Assembly (NCBI RefSeq): GCF_002257705.1
Contig: NZ_LSLK01000114.1
Location: 62,001-126,000 of the forward strand
Length of the DNA stretch: 64,000 bases
Source: Sporomusa silvacetica DSM 10669
GTDB taxonomy: Bacteria > Bacillota > Negativicutes > Sporomusales > Sporomusaceae
Direction: 5' to 3'
The notes below the pieces were generated by a model. The model was not told the origin of the DNA, made no database searches, and saw only the letters and a program-made list of their open reading frames with translations. Positions 1-8,145 of this stretch are shown here, piece by piece. Positions within the stretch are counted from its first letter, which is position 1. Each line of letters opens with the position of its first letter. The position numbers and the translations under genes were made by a program.

Positions 1-227
1 AGATCCCGGTTTCTTCGCAACATAACCTGAAGACTGGCAATTTCCAATTGGCGATGAATGCTATCATCATTGGCATTAACCTTAGCTTGGCGGCACCTTA
101 CCCATGAATCCCAAATCTCTGGTCTGATAGAATAATTATAATTTTTGTCAGCACTTTTTAGCGTGGCTGTAAAATTTAGCCATCCGTCCCAGGTACTATC
201 AATAGCGTTTTCGGCATACACAGCCAT
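1..227 (-). CDS. AcoR-type sigma-54 activator, N-terminus only (cut by window edge)
   Basis: Reading leftwards from an ATG at 227 there are 75 uninterrupted codons running off the window, behind a good ribosome site (GGAGGGTGACT). The segment IRPEIWDSWVRCRQAKVN (about residues 34-51) matches the start of the full-length activator at 48782-50788 (ILPQISDSWVRCSQIDLN), which is the conserved opening of AcoR-like enhancer-binding proteins ahead of their GAF domain. The sensor, AAA+ and Fis parts would lie outside the window, so the inducer cannot be guessed. A candidate Moco-family riboswitch with its own terminator sits at 362-509 in front of it, hinting that the regulon involves a molybdenum or tungsten enzyme (inference). 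Confidence 0.75.
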   Translation of the reverse strand, partial: MAVYAENAIDSTWDGWLNFTATLKSADKNYNYSIRPEIWDSWVRCRQAKVNANDDSIHRQLEIASLQVMLRRNRD

Positions 228-361
228 AGTCACCCTCCTGTCTAAATTTTAACGTAACATCAGGTCTTGCAAATAAAGAAAACACGGCTTGTGCCGATTC
301 TTTTGCAGCGGCAGCCGCTGTTGTCCTCATTTTGGTTTTGAGAAAGTTATGCTTATGGGGC

Positions 362-509
362 AAATAAAAGACAGAGCACGCCAAAAAAGGATGAGCGCCC
401 TGCCTCAATAGTAGCACTGACTCCTTTCCGCAACGGGAGGCTTACCGGTTTCCCGGCAAACCCAACGACCTGGTTGTCGTAGTTTCCATTAGACTACCAG
501 ATTCGGAGT
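362..509 (-). ncRNA. Candidate Moco/Tuco-family riboswitch with terminator
   Basis: On the minus strand ACUCC (509-505) pairs with GGAGU (424-420), enclosing a CUGG/CCAG stem, a second hairpin with a CCGG-GAAA-CCGG tip, and the string GCCUCCCG...GGAAAGG. That last string is the part I recall as most conserved in the E. coli moaA Moco motif. It is followed by a GGCAG/CUGUC hairpin with the tail UUUUAUUU (404-362), a plausible intrinsic terminator. It lies between a stretch with no gene and the partial sigma-54 activator. The match is by eye against a remembered consensus. Confidence 0.5.
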
Positions 510-834
510 TAATGAATATTCTGTTGATTCCTTCAATCATAATAATTCGTTATTACCGATTAAAATCCTGCATCATTGATGAAATATTCTCCAACGAGTT
601 ACATTTATCTGTCTAATGTGTCTCTCTATGACAAACTTCAAATTTCGATTCTCTCTCTATTACTGGATGCTGCATTTTCTCCTAGTTGATGTTGTGTTGC
701 AATAAAACGCCTGAGGCAAATGTCTAGTAAAAAAATACCCATAACTACCGCAAGGTAGATTATGAGTATTTTCTCTTTATAAAATGCTAATTCCTGCTCG
801 TGAATAGACCATTACTGAAAGTACTTGCTTATCT
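510..834. other. Non-coding stretch, nothing recognised
   Basis: A-T rich sequence between the riboswitch candidate and the repeat at 835. I see no credible reading frame, tRNA or terminator here. It probably contains the promoter for the leftward riboswitch-led transcript. Confidence 0.4.
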
Positions 835-985
835 TATCCAGATGGAAAGGTTAACTTTCCCTGGATAGAACGACTAAGACTTCTGCCGGCGACGCGCCCG
901 GATGGCGCTAGTGCCGATTGCGCCATGGATGGCATAGCAATTCGGCCGTCCTAACGGACTTGGCACAAGCCAAGTCTTATCTTAT
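835..985 (+). repeat. Dispersed palindromic repeat family A, long form
   Basis: About 150 bp beginning TCCAGATGGAAAGG and ending CCAAGTCTTATCTTAT, made of several hairpins: TCCAG/CTGGA around GGAAAG/CTTTCC, and GACTTGGC/GCCAAGTC. Long copies also lie at 20055-20204 and, inverted, at 13629-13789. Short forms lacking the central GCGCCCGGATGGCGC block lie at 2881-2974, 10114-10175 and, inverted, 62270-62364. This copy runs into the stop codon of the carbonic anhydrase gene. Confidence 0.85.
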
Positions 986-1552
986 ACAAGCCTGATAGCC
1001 ATCCACTACAACCTCAAGTTGTCCTGTATGTGGATTAAAAATCAATCCATGAATAGGTACATCCTTAGGGATAAGTGGATTATTGCGAATTTTTATAACT
1101 ACTTCCTCTATATTATCTATGGGGTGATGAAAGTGATCGATCCAATCCTTCAACTCTGCTTCTATCATTTTGATGGCATCTGGTGAAATTCCGCGTACTA
1201 ACATCTTTTGAATAAGACTTTCAGCTGTTGTATGAGCTAAACCACAGTCAAGATGACCAATCACCATTACTTCTTTTACACCTAATTCATAGATACTTAC
1301 AATTAAACTGCGAATAGTAGATTCAAATGGACCAGTCACCGAATTACCTGCATTTTTTATTACTTTTGCTTCGCCGCGTTTGATACCCATTGCTGGTTCT
1401 AAAAAATCTACTAATCTTGTATCCATACACGTAAAAATAGCTAAATGTCGATTAGGCAACTTGCTGTTCTCAGGACAATAGGGAACAACGTCCTCAACAA
1501 AACGTTCCATAAACTGACCATTAGCTGCTAGTACTTGTTCTAAAATATTCAC
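977..1552 (-). CDS. Beta-class carbonic anhydrase
   Basis: Interconverts CO2 and bicarbonate, supplying bicarbonate to cytoplasmic carboxylations; in this genome carbamoyl-phosphate synthase (55-60 kb) is one consumer. The 191-residue protein carries the beta-class signature: Cys42-x-Asp44-x-Arg46 (CMDTR) and His100-x-x-Cys103 (GHLDCG), the zinc ligands and the Asp/Arg dyad. No signal peptide. A GTG start at 1552 is supported by GGAGG upstream. Its last codons merge with a dispersed repeat, so the extreme C-terminus may be repeat-derived. It stands alone on its strand; rsgA ends 60 bp upstream and may read through into it. Confidence 0.93.
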   Translation of the reverse strand: MNILEQVLAANGQFMERFVEDVVPYCPENSKLPNRHLAIFTCMDTRLVDFLEPAMGIKRGEAKVIKNAGNSVTGPFESTIRSLIVSIYELGVKEVMVIGHLDCGLAHTTAESLIQKMLVRGISPDAIKMIEAELKDWIDHFHHPIDNIEEVVIKIRNNPLIPKDVPIHGLIFNPHTGQLEVVVDGYQACIR

Positions 1553-1611
1553 AATGAACCTCCTATCATAATATTCCTAATAGGTCCACTAGCTACTCTT
1601 CTGGAGAGTAA

Positions 1612-2691
1612 CTATTTGCGCTTATTCTTCTCCTTCATTGACCGCTGTGCCTCTTTCATTCCGCCGAAACTTCCAAACATTCGTTTAATTTTGGCTTGTT
1701 CAAGCTGGCGTGAATTCATTCCCTGATAATTCAACTCGGCCTGGAGTTTTTGGTAACTTATGAGACGTTCTACCAACAGCGTACCGGTTTCGATAGCAGC
1801 TTTTACGGCACAACCAGGCTCATTTTGATGGCTGCAGTCATCAAACCGGCAGTTTTGCGCCAATTGGTCAATATCAGCAAAGGCTTTAGACAAATCCGCA
1901 GTTTCGAGCTGCAGTTCACGCATACCAGGAGTGTCGATCACTATGCCGCCAGTTGGAAGCACGATCAGCTGCCGATGTGTGGTTGTATGGCGTCCTTTAT
2001 CATATTGATCGATTTCTTGGGTGACAAACACCTCTGTACCTGCCAGGCAGTTGATTAACGTAGATTTGCCGACACCTGACGAGCCGATGAACGCCACAGT
2101 CTTACCAAAGTCAATGTATTTCATAATCTCTGCATAGCCTTCCTGACTCCTGCTGGATGTTACAAGTATATCGACGCCAGGAGCAACCAGATGCAATTCA
2201 GATAGTTTGTCAGATATGTTCGGACAAAGATCTGCTTTGGTGAGTATAATCACCGGGATAGCCATGCTATCCCAGGCGATAGCCAGATAGCGTTCCATTC
2301 GTCGCAGATTAAAATCATTGTTTAATGACATGCAAATAAAAATTGTGTCAATGTTGGCAGCTATGAGCTGGCATTCCTGCGTATTTCCGGCTGCTTTGCG
2401 CTCAAGTATGCTTCTACGTTGCAAAACCGCATTAATGATGGCATGACCAGCATTGCTCTGAGTACGGTCTACCATAACCCAATCTCCCACCGTAGGATAG
2501 CCACTCTTATCCTGCACAGAAAAGGCAAGCTTTCCTGAAATTTCAGCCGTTATTTCACCATTTTCGGTAATGACTTTATACAGATGTTTGTGTTGAACCG
2601 ACACTCGTGCTACATATAACTCAGCATAAAGTCTTGATTCCTGCTTCAATAATTCGGTCAGTCCTAGTGTATATAAATCAGTTTTACTCAC
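1612..2691 (-). CDS. rsgA: Ribosome small-subunit-dependent GTPase A
   Basis: Circularly permuted GTPase that checks late 30S maturation. Visible in order: an N-terminal OB-fold region, the G4-like motif LTKAD, the P-loop GSSGVGKST, the switch region DKGRHTTTHR, G3 DTPG, and a C-terminal zinc knuckle (Cys-x4-Cys-x-His-x6-Cys in CRFDDCSHQNEPGC). A TTG at 2721 would also open the frame, but GTG at 2691 is preferred because GGGAGG lies 9 bases before it. The basic C-terminal tail (MKEKNKRK) fits rRNA contact. Genomes of this group often carry more than one RsgA-like gene, so this may be a paralogue. Confidence 0.92.
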   Translation of the reverse strand: MSKTDLYTLGLTELLKQESRLYAELYVARVSVQHKHLYKVITENGEITAEISGKLAFSVQDKSGYPTVGDWVMVDRTQSNAGHAIINAVLQRRSILERKAAGNTQECQLIAANIDTIFICMSLNNDFNLRRMERYLAIAWDSMAIPVIILTKADLCPNISDKLSELHLVAPGVDILVTSSRSQEGYAEIMKYIDFGKTVAFIGSSGVGKSTLINCLAGTEVFVTQEIDQYDKGRHTTTHRQLIVLPTGGIVIDTPGMRELQLETADLSKAFADIDQLAQNCRFDDCSHQNEPGCAVKAAIETGTLLVERLISYQKLQAELNYQGMNSRQLEQAKIKRMFGSFGGMKEAQRSMKEKNKRK

Positions 2692-2756
2692 GTTATTTGT
2701 CCTCCCATAGGTTATATCCAATGTAAGATCAGCGGGGAGGGCAAGGCCAGTACTAT

Positions 2757-2813
2757 TTATTCTGCAAGCACCTCCCCGTTTGATACCGACTCCGCAATAT
2801 ATGCTTTAACCAT
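2757..2813 (-). CDS. Possible 18-residue peptide, unknown
   Basis: ATG at 2813 follows AAAGGAGTTGATAGT, a strong ribosome site, and encodes MVKAYIAESVSNGEVLAE before a stop. I do not recognise it. It lies 65 bp upstream of rsgA on the same strand and just inside a family A repeat region. It could be a leader peptide, a free small protein or chance; the ribosome site is the only support. Confidence 0.3.
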   Translation of the reverse strand: MVKAYIAESVSNGEVLAE

Positions 2814-2880
2814 ACTATCAACTCCTTTCCTCATCCGACTTCCGCTGTCGCCAAAGGCTCGGCGCAAGCCGTGTTTTCTT

Positions 2881-2974
2881 TATCCAGATGGAAAGTATAA
2901 CTTTCCCTGGATAGAACGACTAAGGCTTCTGCCGGCGTCCTAAAGGACTTGGCACAAGCCAAGTCTTATCTTAT
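2881..2974 (+). repeat. Dispersed repeat family A, short form
   Basis: Copy of the 835-985 element lacking the central block. Preceded by CTCGGCGCAAGCCGTGTTTT (about 2859-2880), a related arm of which a fragment also occurs inverted at about 275-300. Confidence 0.85.
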
Positions 2975-3186
2975 ATCTTTAGTATAACACAACAGCCGCC
3001 GCCATCGTATAGGCATAACAATTTTCGTCAATAGCTCGCTCTCAGAAACTTCCTGTGGAGTTCTTGTCAACTACCATGTTATAACATAGAGCCGAGGAAT
3101 ACGCATGCTAATAATGCCATTTATGTTTCGTTTTTTATTCGTTTTAGATATAATAAAATAGGAACTTTGGTGTATAAAGGAGAACT

Positions 3187-3636
3187 ATGAAAATACTGAT
3201 TGACGCTGACGCCTGCCCCAGGGCAGCATTACAGTACTGTCTGGAATCAGGAAAAAAGCATAATATCCCTGTTTGGACGGTAGCCAGTTTTAACCATAAT
3301 ATTCTGTCCGACCACCATATAACGGTGGGCAGCGCGTCACAGGAGGCCGATATAAAAGTCATCAATCTAACTGAAGCCGGCGATATCATCATTACGCAGG
3401 ACTGGGGTCTGGCTTCGATGGTATTGGCTAAGTTGGCCTATTGCCTCAACCCAACAGGTACAGAATACAGCCCAGAAAAGATGGACTTTTTATTAGAAGA
3501 ACGGGAAATCAAGGCTAAGTTTCGCCGGGGCGGCGGACGGACGAAGGGACCCAGCAAACGAACCCAAGCGGATGATTCGCGTTTTGCTGCCGGGTTGGAA
3601 AGAATTATCAGCAGCAGTAAGATAAAAGAAGAGTAA
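3187..3636 (+). CDS. YaiI/YqxD family protein (UPF0178, DUF188)
   Basis: 149-residue soluble protein of the UPF0178 family, which has a PIN-like nuclease-type fold but no assigned role. Family features are visible: the start MKILIDADACPRAA, the segment DIIITQDWGLASMVLAK, and the basic tail RRGGGRTKGPSKRTQADD near residues 113-131. Acidic residues at about 6, 8 and 77 would be the putative metal-binding set. The start is fixed by AAAGGAGAACT. It is monocistronic, with a strong terminator 40 bp downstream. Confidence 0.88.
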   Translation: MKILIDADACPRAALQYCLESGKKHNIPVWTVASFNHNILSDHHITVGSASQEADIKVINLTEAGDIIITQDWGLASMVLAKLAYCLNPTGTEYSPEKMDFLLEEREIKAKFRRGGGRTKGPSKRTQADDSRFAAGLERIISSSKIKEE

Positions 3637-3675
3637 CACAAGTTATCATAAAGCTTCCTTATGCAACAAGACAGA

Positions 3676-3718
3676 AAGGCTCTCTTATCCAAATATCGGG
3701 ATAAGAGAGCCTTTTTTC
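3676..3718 (+). terminator. Intrinsic terminator of the YaiI gene
   Basis: AGGCTCTCTTATCC pairs with GGATAAGAGAGCCT around a 7-base loop and is followed by a run of T. Confidence 0.9.
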
Positions 3719-3732
3719 GGTCGTTCCGGTCA

Positions 3733-3821
3733 CCACTCCCGCCTCTATAGGCGGCGTTAGTTCAGGTGGAGTAAACTCTCTACCTGAACTAACACTGTTT
3801 TACCCTTGCTGAAACGAGTTC
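3733..3821. repeat. Dispersed repeat family B, copy 1
   Basis: Starts ACTCCCGCCTCTATAGGCGG, continues with a TTCAGGTGGAGT/CTACCTGAA hairpin and ends in TGCTGAAACGAGTT. The second copy is at 27228-27316 after the butanediol dehydrogenase gene. This copy overlaps the last codons of the BASS transporter, so its final residues (NSFQQG) are encoded by the repeat. Confidence 0.8.
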
Positions 3822-4780
3822 ACTTCATCTTCACTAGCAGACTCTGTTTGTTCGTCAATAGGCCTATTCCCCCAATAGCTGGCTAATACACTGCCTGTAA
3901 TGTATTCCCAAACAGTCATGACTGCAGCTGGTAAAGCTGCCATCGGGTCCAAATGTGCTAATGCCAGCGCAACGGCAAGACCTGAATTTTCCATGCCGAT
4001 TTCAAAAGTAATTGCCCTGGATTTTTTCTTTGACATACCGACTACCCTGCCGGAATAATAACCAAGAAGCAATCCGGCTATATTATGAATCGCTACGGCT
4101 ACACACAGAACCAGCGCCACTGTCGCTAACTTAGCTGCATTCAAAGCTACAACGGCAGCAATGATAGCGATAATACAAGTGACCGACACAGCCGGAACCA
4201 CCTTAGTGAGTTTCTCCACTAAAATGGGTGCCAACATGTGCAGCGCAACTCCGGCAGCTACAGGAACTAATACAATTTTGACTATGTCCATGAGCAGTGC
4301 GTTAACATCAATAGGAATCATGGCCCCTGCCAAATAGGCAAAAATATAAGTGGTAAGTACCGGTGCCAAGATGGTATTAATACTTGAAACTGTTATAGAA
4401 AGAGCTGTATCCCCTTTGGCAATATATGTCATAACGTTAGAGCCAGTACCGCTGGGAGCGGCGCCCAAGAGAACCATCCCTGCGGCCAATGCCGGCGGCA
4501 AACCAAGCATGTGGGCCACACCAAAGCCTACCAAGGGCATAATTAAATAGCGAAAAAAGACTCCATAAAATACATCTTTAGGCCGAGTTAACACCAGACG
4601 GAAATCTTCGAGTGACATGGTAAGGCCCATCCCCAGCATAATAACTCCAAGGAGGTACGAAATATTCTTGCCGATCGGTTTAAATGGTTCCGGATAGAAA
4701 AAAGCAACTGCTGAAAAACCCACCACCCAAAGCGTCATATTTCGACAAATAAACTGAGCCAATTTTTCCAAATACTTCAT
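3800..4780 (-). CDS. Bile acid:sodium symporter (BASS) family transporter
   Basis: 326-residue polytopic inner-membrane protein with about nine to ten hydrophobic segments and the BASS features GAAPSGTGSNV (about residue 107) and FEIGMENSGLA (about residue 258), the paired sodium-site regions. Family members carry bile acids, pantoate, pyruvate or other small organic acids with Na+. A complete T-box leader directly upstream (4821-5095) ties expression to an uncharged tRNA, so the cargo is probably an amino acid, a keto acid or a precursor of one (inference). Known BASS proteins are rarely assigned amino-acid roles. The C-terminus runs into repeat B. Confidence 0.85.
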   Translation of the reverse strand: MKYLEKLAQFICRNMTLWVVGFSAVAFFYPEPFKPIGKNISYLLGVIMLGMGLTMSLEDFRLVLTRPKDVFYGVFFRYLIMPLVGFGVAHMLGLPPALAAGMVLLGAAPSGTGSNVMTYIAKGDTALSITVSSINTILAPVLTTYIFAYLAGAMIPIDVNALLMDIVKIVLVPVAAGVALHMLAPILVEKLTKVVPAVSVTCIIAIIAAVVALNAAKLATVALVLCVAVAIHNIAGLLLGYYSGRVVGMSKKKSRAITFEIGMENSGLAVALALAHLDPMAALPAAVMTVWEYITGSVLASYWGNRPIDEQTESASEDEVNSFQQG

Positions 4781-4820
4781 TATTAATAACCTCCAATAAT
4801 ATAAAAATATAAAATAAAAA

Positions 4821-5095
4821 AACTCTTGCCCTTCAAGTCAATAGACTTAAAGGGGCAAGAGGCAATTCTCGCGGTACCACCCTTTTTACAGATAAAAATA
4901 TCTGCATCTCATCAGGTCAAACAACCCTAGCAGAATAACGACTGCACTCCTTGCGGAGCTGAGACCGGCACAGCTTACTTTATAGTTCAGCTTTGCTGTT
5001 CAGGAGTGATGTTTGTATTCCCATCGTACTGATTCACACCAACCATCAGTTCTCTGAAACGATATAGAAAGCAAGTTCTCCTTCATCACATTTAT
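4821..5095 (-). promoter_or_regulatory. T-box riboswitch controlling the BASS transporter
   Basis: The minus strand contains the T-box bulge sequence AAAGGGTGGTACCGCG (4885-4870), followed by a terminator in which CTCTTGCCC pairs with GGGCAAGAG before seven T (4862-4815). The Stem I region includes AGAGAAC...GGTTGGTGTGAA (about 5055-5033). The loop GGGAATACAAAC near 5024-5010 would put the specifier at UAC (5017-5015), i.e. tRNA-Tyr, but I place the specifier only by analogy. When the tRNA is uncharged the antiterminator should form and the transporter be made. Confidence 0.9.
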
Positions 5096-5186
5096 CATAT
5101 TAAATTAAATTGTATTTTCAGGTTATATATACTATACCCTTATAGTTTTCTCCTGTCAACATAATTTTTTTAGTTTTCCCCCATAC

Positions 5187-5975
5187 TCATTTCATCTTGT
5201 TCATAACCGGGACACAAGTAATCACATCATGCCTACCAGCCACCGGCCCAATAAGTACCTCAATACCATATGTATCCCGTATATTTTTCTCAGTTATTAC
5301 GTCGGCCGCAGACCCTATATCAACAAGACTGCCTTCCTTTAATATAACAACCTTTCCCGAAGTAAAAAAAGCATGATCTGGAAAGTGGGAAGACATAATA
5401 ACAGCTATGCCTTGCTTAGCTAAACGGTTAATCACTTCAAGCAAACGCGTCTGGTTGCCAAAGTCCAGATGTGATGTCGGCTCATCAAGCAACAAGTATT
5501 CTGGTTCCTGAGCAAGTACGGCTGCCAAAAGGACTAACTGCCGTTCACCGCCACTGATTTGCGTATACGGTTTGTTCGCCAGATGAGTTATCCCCAAAGA
5601 GTCTAAGGCTTGCTCTGCAATATCTCTATCCTTCTTACCTGGCGAAGACAAAAAACCAAGATGAGCTGTACGGCCCATCAGCACAACGTTAATGACACTA
5701 TAAGGAAATGCGGGGATATGGGACTGGGGAACATAGGCAATCTTTTTTGCTAGTTGCTGTCGTGAAAGGTTTGAAATGTCATGGCCGTCAAGCAAAACCG
5801 CACCACTACGCAAGACTAACAATCGGTTTAGACATTTTATCAGTGTGGATTTTCCGGCTCCATTAGGACCAAGCAGACACATGACTTCCCCACGAGATAC
5901 TGAAAAACTAATATTTTGAAAAGAAGTCCGCTCTTCATTATAGGCAAATGTTGCGTTTCTAACTTCTAGCCCCAT
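5187..5975 (-). CDS. ABC importer ATPase, FecE/BtuD type
   Basis: 262 residues with Walker A GPNGAGKST (about 36-44), the signature ISGGERQ, Walker B EYLLLDEPTSHLD and the switch His in MSSHFPD. It powers the importer formed with the permease (its start overlaps the permease stop by 1 bp) and binding protein upstream. The family moves ferric siderophores, haem, cobalamin and, in the Haemophilus MolBCA system, molybdate or tungstate. The last is favoured here because the operon is headed by a ModA/WtpA-like protein and lies next to tupA, but the sequence alone does not settle the substrate. Confidence 0.88.
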   Translation of the reverse strand: MGLEVRNATFAYNEERTSFQNISFSVSRGEVMCLLGPNGAGKSTLIKCLNRLLVLRSGAVLLDGHDISNLSRQQLAKKIAYVPQSHIPAFPYSVINVVLMGRTAHLGFLSSPGKKDRDIAEQALDSLGITHLANKPYTQISGGERQLVLLAAVLAQEPEYLLLDEPTSHLDFGNQTRLLEVINRLAKQGIAVIMSSHFPDHAFFTSGKVVILKEGSLVDIGSAADVITEKNIRDTYGIEVLIGPVAGRHDVITCVPVMNKMK

Positions 5976-7000
5976 TACCAGCCCACCTTATTTTTCATAA
6001 TTAAATAGGCAAAAAAAGGCGCTCCTAGTAGTGCGGTAAGAATTCCGAGCGGAATTTCGAGAGAAGTAAGGGCGCGAGCCAAGTCATCGATAATCAATAA
6101 ATAGCACGCGCCAATGGAAATGCTGGCCATAATGACTTTGCGATAATCAGGGCCCACCAGCATCCGGCAAATATGGGGAATCACTAGCCCAACCCAACCA
6201 ATGATTCCCGTTAAACATACGGCTATAGCTGTAATAATAGTGCAAAGAACAACAATGATTGCCCTTTCCCGGTGGGTATTGACACCAAAAGACAATGCTT
6301 CTTCTTCTCCCATAGATAAAACATTGATACGCCATCCCATTACAACTAGCAGACTAACCGCAATGACTAAGATCGGGCCTAGAGTAAGCAAGCTATTTGA
6401 GTTTACATTGGCTAACGAACCCATAAGCCAAAAAACAATACTTGGCAGCTTTTCATATGGATCAGCAAGATACTTGAGCAACGATAGTAAAGCAGAAAAA
6501 AAAGACCCTACTATCACTCCCGACAAAATTAGAACTAGTGTTGGGGCACTTTTATATACAGAACTTATGCCATAGGTTAACACTACTGCCAGGATACCAA
6601 AGAACAAAGCGGAAATTTGAACCATAACTATATTGTCTGCAAGCAAAATGGCTAATGCCGCTCCGAAGCCTGCACCTGAGGAAACCCCAAGGATATAGGG
6701 AGAAACCAATGGGTTGCGAAATACACCTTGAAAAGCAGCGCCAGCAGCAGACAGCCCTGCCCCCACCAGCATGGCTGCTATTATTCGCGGCAACCTGACC
6801 TGATAGATCACTTGCTCAAGCATGGGGGGCCAGGTAGGATCTATCGGCAATACTCTTGCTGCCAGGATATTGATTACCGTCGTTAAAGATATGGAGTGAT
6901 GTCCAATAACAAAGGAAAATATAAAAACCATTATTGGCAGAATAAGAAATAGACTAGACTGACTTATCCTGCTTTTGTCCACGATATTTCTGAATTGCAT
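5975..7000 (-). CDS. ABC importer permease, FecCD/BtuC type
   Basis: 341 residues, roughly ten membrane segments, with family motifs RLPRIIAAMLVGAGLSAAG (about 70) and GIIGWVGLVIPHICRMLVG (about 260), the latter including the coupling helix that docks on the ATPase. Single FecCD domain; it works as a homodimer with the downstream ATPase. Substrate as discussed for the ATPase. Confidence 0.9.
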   Translation of the reverse strand: MQFRNIVDKSRISQSSLFLILPIMVFIFSFVIGHHSISLTTVINILAARVLPIDPTWPPMLEQVIYQVRLPRIIAAMLVGAGLSAAGAAFQGVFRNPLVSPYILGVSSGAGFGAALAILLADNIVMVQISALFFGILAVVLTYGISSVYKSAPTLVLILSGVIVGSFFSALLSLLKYLADPYEKLPSIVFWLMGSLANVNSNSLLTLGPILVIAVSLLVVMGWRINVLSMGEEEALSFGVNTHRERAIIVVLCTIITAIAVCLTGIIGWVGLVIPHICRMLVGPDYRKVIMASISIGACYLLIIDDLARALTSLEIPLGILTALLGAPFFAYLIMKNKVGW

Positions 7001-7026
7001 AGTATCACATCTCTCTAAAAGCGCGT

Positions 7027-8124
7027 TTAGTGTTTCCCTTGATATGGAACACCATAGAATCGGGTATAGAAATCATTAACTGTAGTTTGTAGATCTATAT
7101 CTGCAAATTTATCAGGATATAGTTTTTTTGCCAGCCACAATTCCCCCAGAGCCATAGATTCAGGGCAAGGATGTCCCCACGGCTTGGCGTACTCAGGTGC
7201 AATATAGACTTTATCGCTTTTCACAGCCTCAATACCTTGCCATGCGGGATTTGTTTTTATTTCTTCTGCCACTTTTTCATAGCGATCCTGTACAAAAATT
7301 ACTTGAGGATTCCAAGCCATAATCTGTTCAAGGGTGACTTGCTTATAACCACTAATACCCTCAGCCACATTGCGGCCCCCGGCTCGGTCAATAATAACTC
7401 CGGTGTATTTTCCAGTCCCATAAGTAAACAGATCAGGGTTAGCCATATAGCAAGATACCTTTTCATTGGACGGTATATCTTTGAGTCGTTCTTTGACAAT
7501 CTCGCGGTTTTTTAAAGCATATTCTACAAGTTCAGCAGCTTTTTGTTCTTTACCCATGATACTGCCAATCAAAGCTAGTCCTTCTTTAAACCCTTCCGTA
7601 TAGGCATTATCAGGGTCCTTCAGGTTTGGGTTGAGTTTGGAGGCTTGTTCATAGTCCGCTTTGTACAACGAGACAGCAACCACGGGGATTCCCAATTTTT
7701 CGATTTGTTCGATAACATTCTTTGGCATGTAATGAGTTACTAAAACCAAATCTGGGTTAAGTTTTGTCAATGCCTCAATGTTTACTGTCTCCAGGTCGCC
7801 AGGAGTGGGAAGTTCTTTCAACCTAGGATAAATATCGCCCAAGGTTGGCGAAATAAGGGATTGCCATTTATTAATGACTCCTACTAATTTATCACCAGCC
7901 TGCAGTTCAAGAATAATATCCAGCGTATGGTGTTGAAGACAGACTACCCGTTTGGGGTCTTTAGGAATAGTCACCGTTTTCCCCAATTGATCCACAACAG
8001 TTCTTGTCTCCTGCTTTGCAGGTGGCGTTGGAGCAGTTACCTGCGAAGAATTACACCCTGACAACACAGTTGATAGAACTGAAATAATAAGCAGTACTAT
8101 CAGCCAACCATATCTTTTGTTCAT
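7027..8124 (-). CDS. ABC substrate-binding lipoprotein, BtuF/FepB/MolA cluster
   Basis: 365 residues. The N-terminus is a lipoprotein signal (hydrophobic stretch then LSGC, lipid Cys near residue 24). The mature part has the two-lobe helical-backbone layout of class III binding proteins: VVDQLGKTVTIPKDPKRVV at the start of lobe 1 and QDRYEKVAEEIK then AKPWGHPCPESMALGELWLA near the end. Members bind siderophores, haem, cobalamin or, for MolA, molybdate/tungstate. AAGGGGGTAGATTCTA precedes the ATG. It is second in the operon after the ModA/WtpA-like gene, with the permease 26 bp downstream. Confidence 0.85.
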   Translation of the reverse strand: MNKRYGWLIVLLIISVLSTVLSGCNSSQVTAPTPPAKQETRTVVDQLGKTVTIPKDPKRVVCLQHHTLDIILELQAGDKLVGVINKWQSLISPTLGDIYPRLKELPTPGDLETVNIEALTKLNPDLVLVTHYMPKNVIEQIEKLGIPVVAVSLYKADYEQASKLNPNLKDPDNAYTEGFKEGLALIGSIMGKEQKAAELVEYALKNREIVKERLKDIPSNEKVSCYMANPDLFTYGTGKYTGVIIDRAGGRNVAEGISGYKQVTLEQIMAWNPQVIFVQDRYEKVAEEIKTNPAWQGIEAVKSDKVYIAPEYAKPWGHPCPESMALGELWLAKKLYPDKFADIDLQTTVNDFYTRFYGVPYQGKH

Positions 8125-8145
8125 TAGAATCTACCCCCTTACGAA

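Noticed and set aside
199..417. 72-residue minus-strand frame
   Set aside because: It overlaps the start of the better supported sigma-54 activator in another frame, includes a repeat fragment and part of the riboswitch terminator, and has an Ala-run composition typical of a shadow frame.
420..509. Cyclic di-GMP (GEMM) riboswitch
   Set aside because: The GAAA-tipped hairpin suggested it, but the required ACGCAAAGC string is absent; the Moco-type string fits better.
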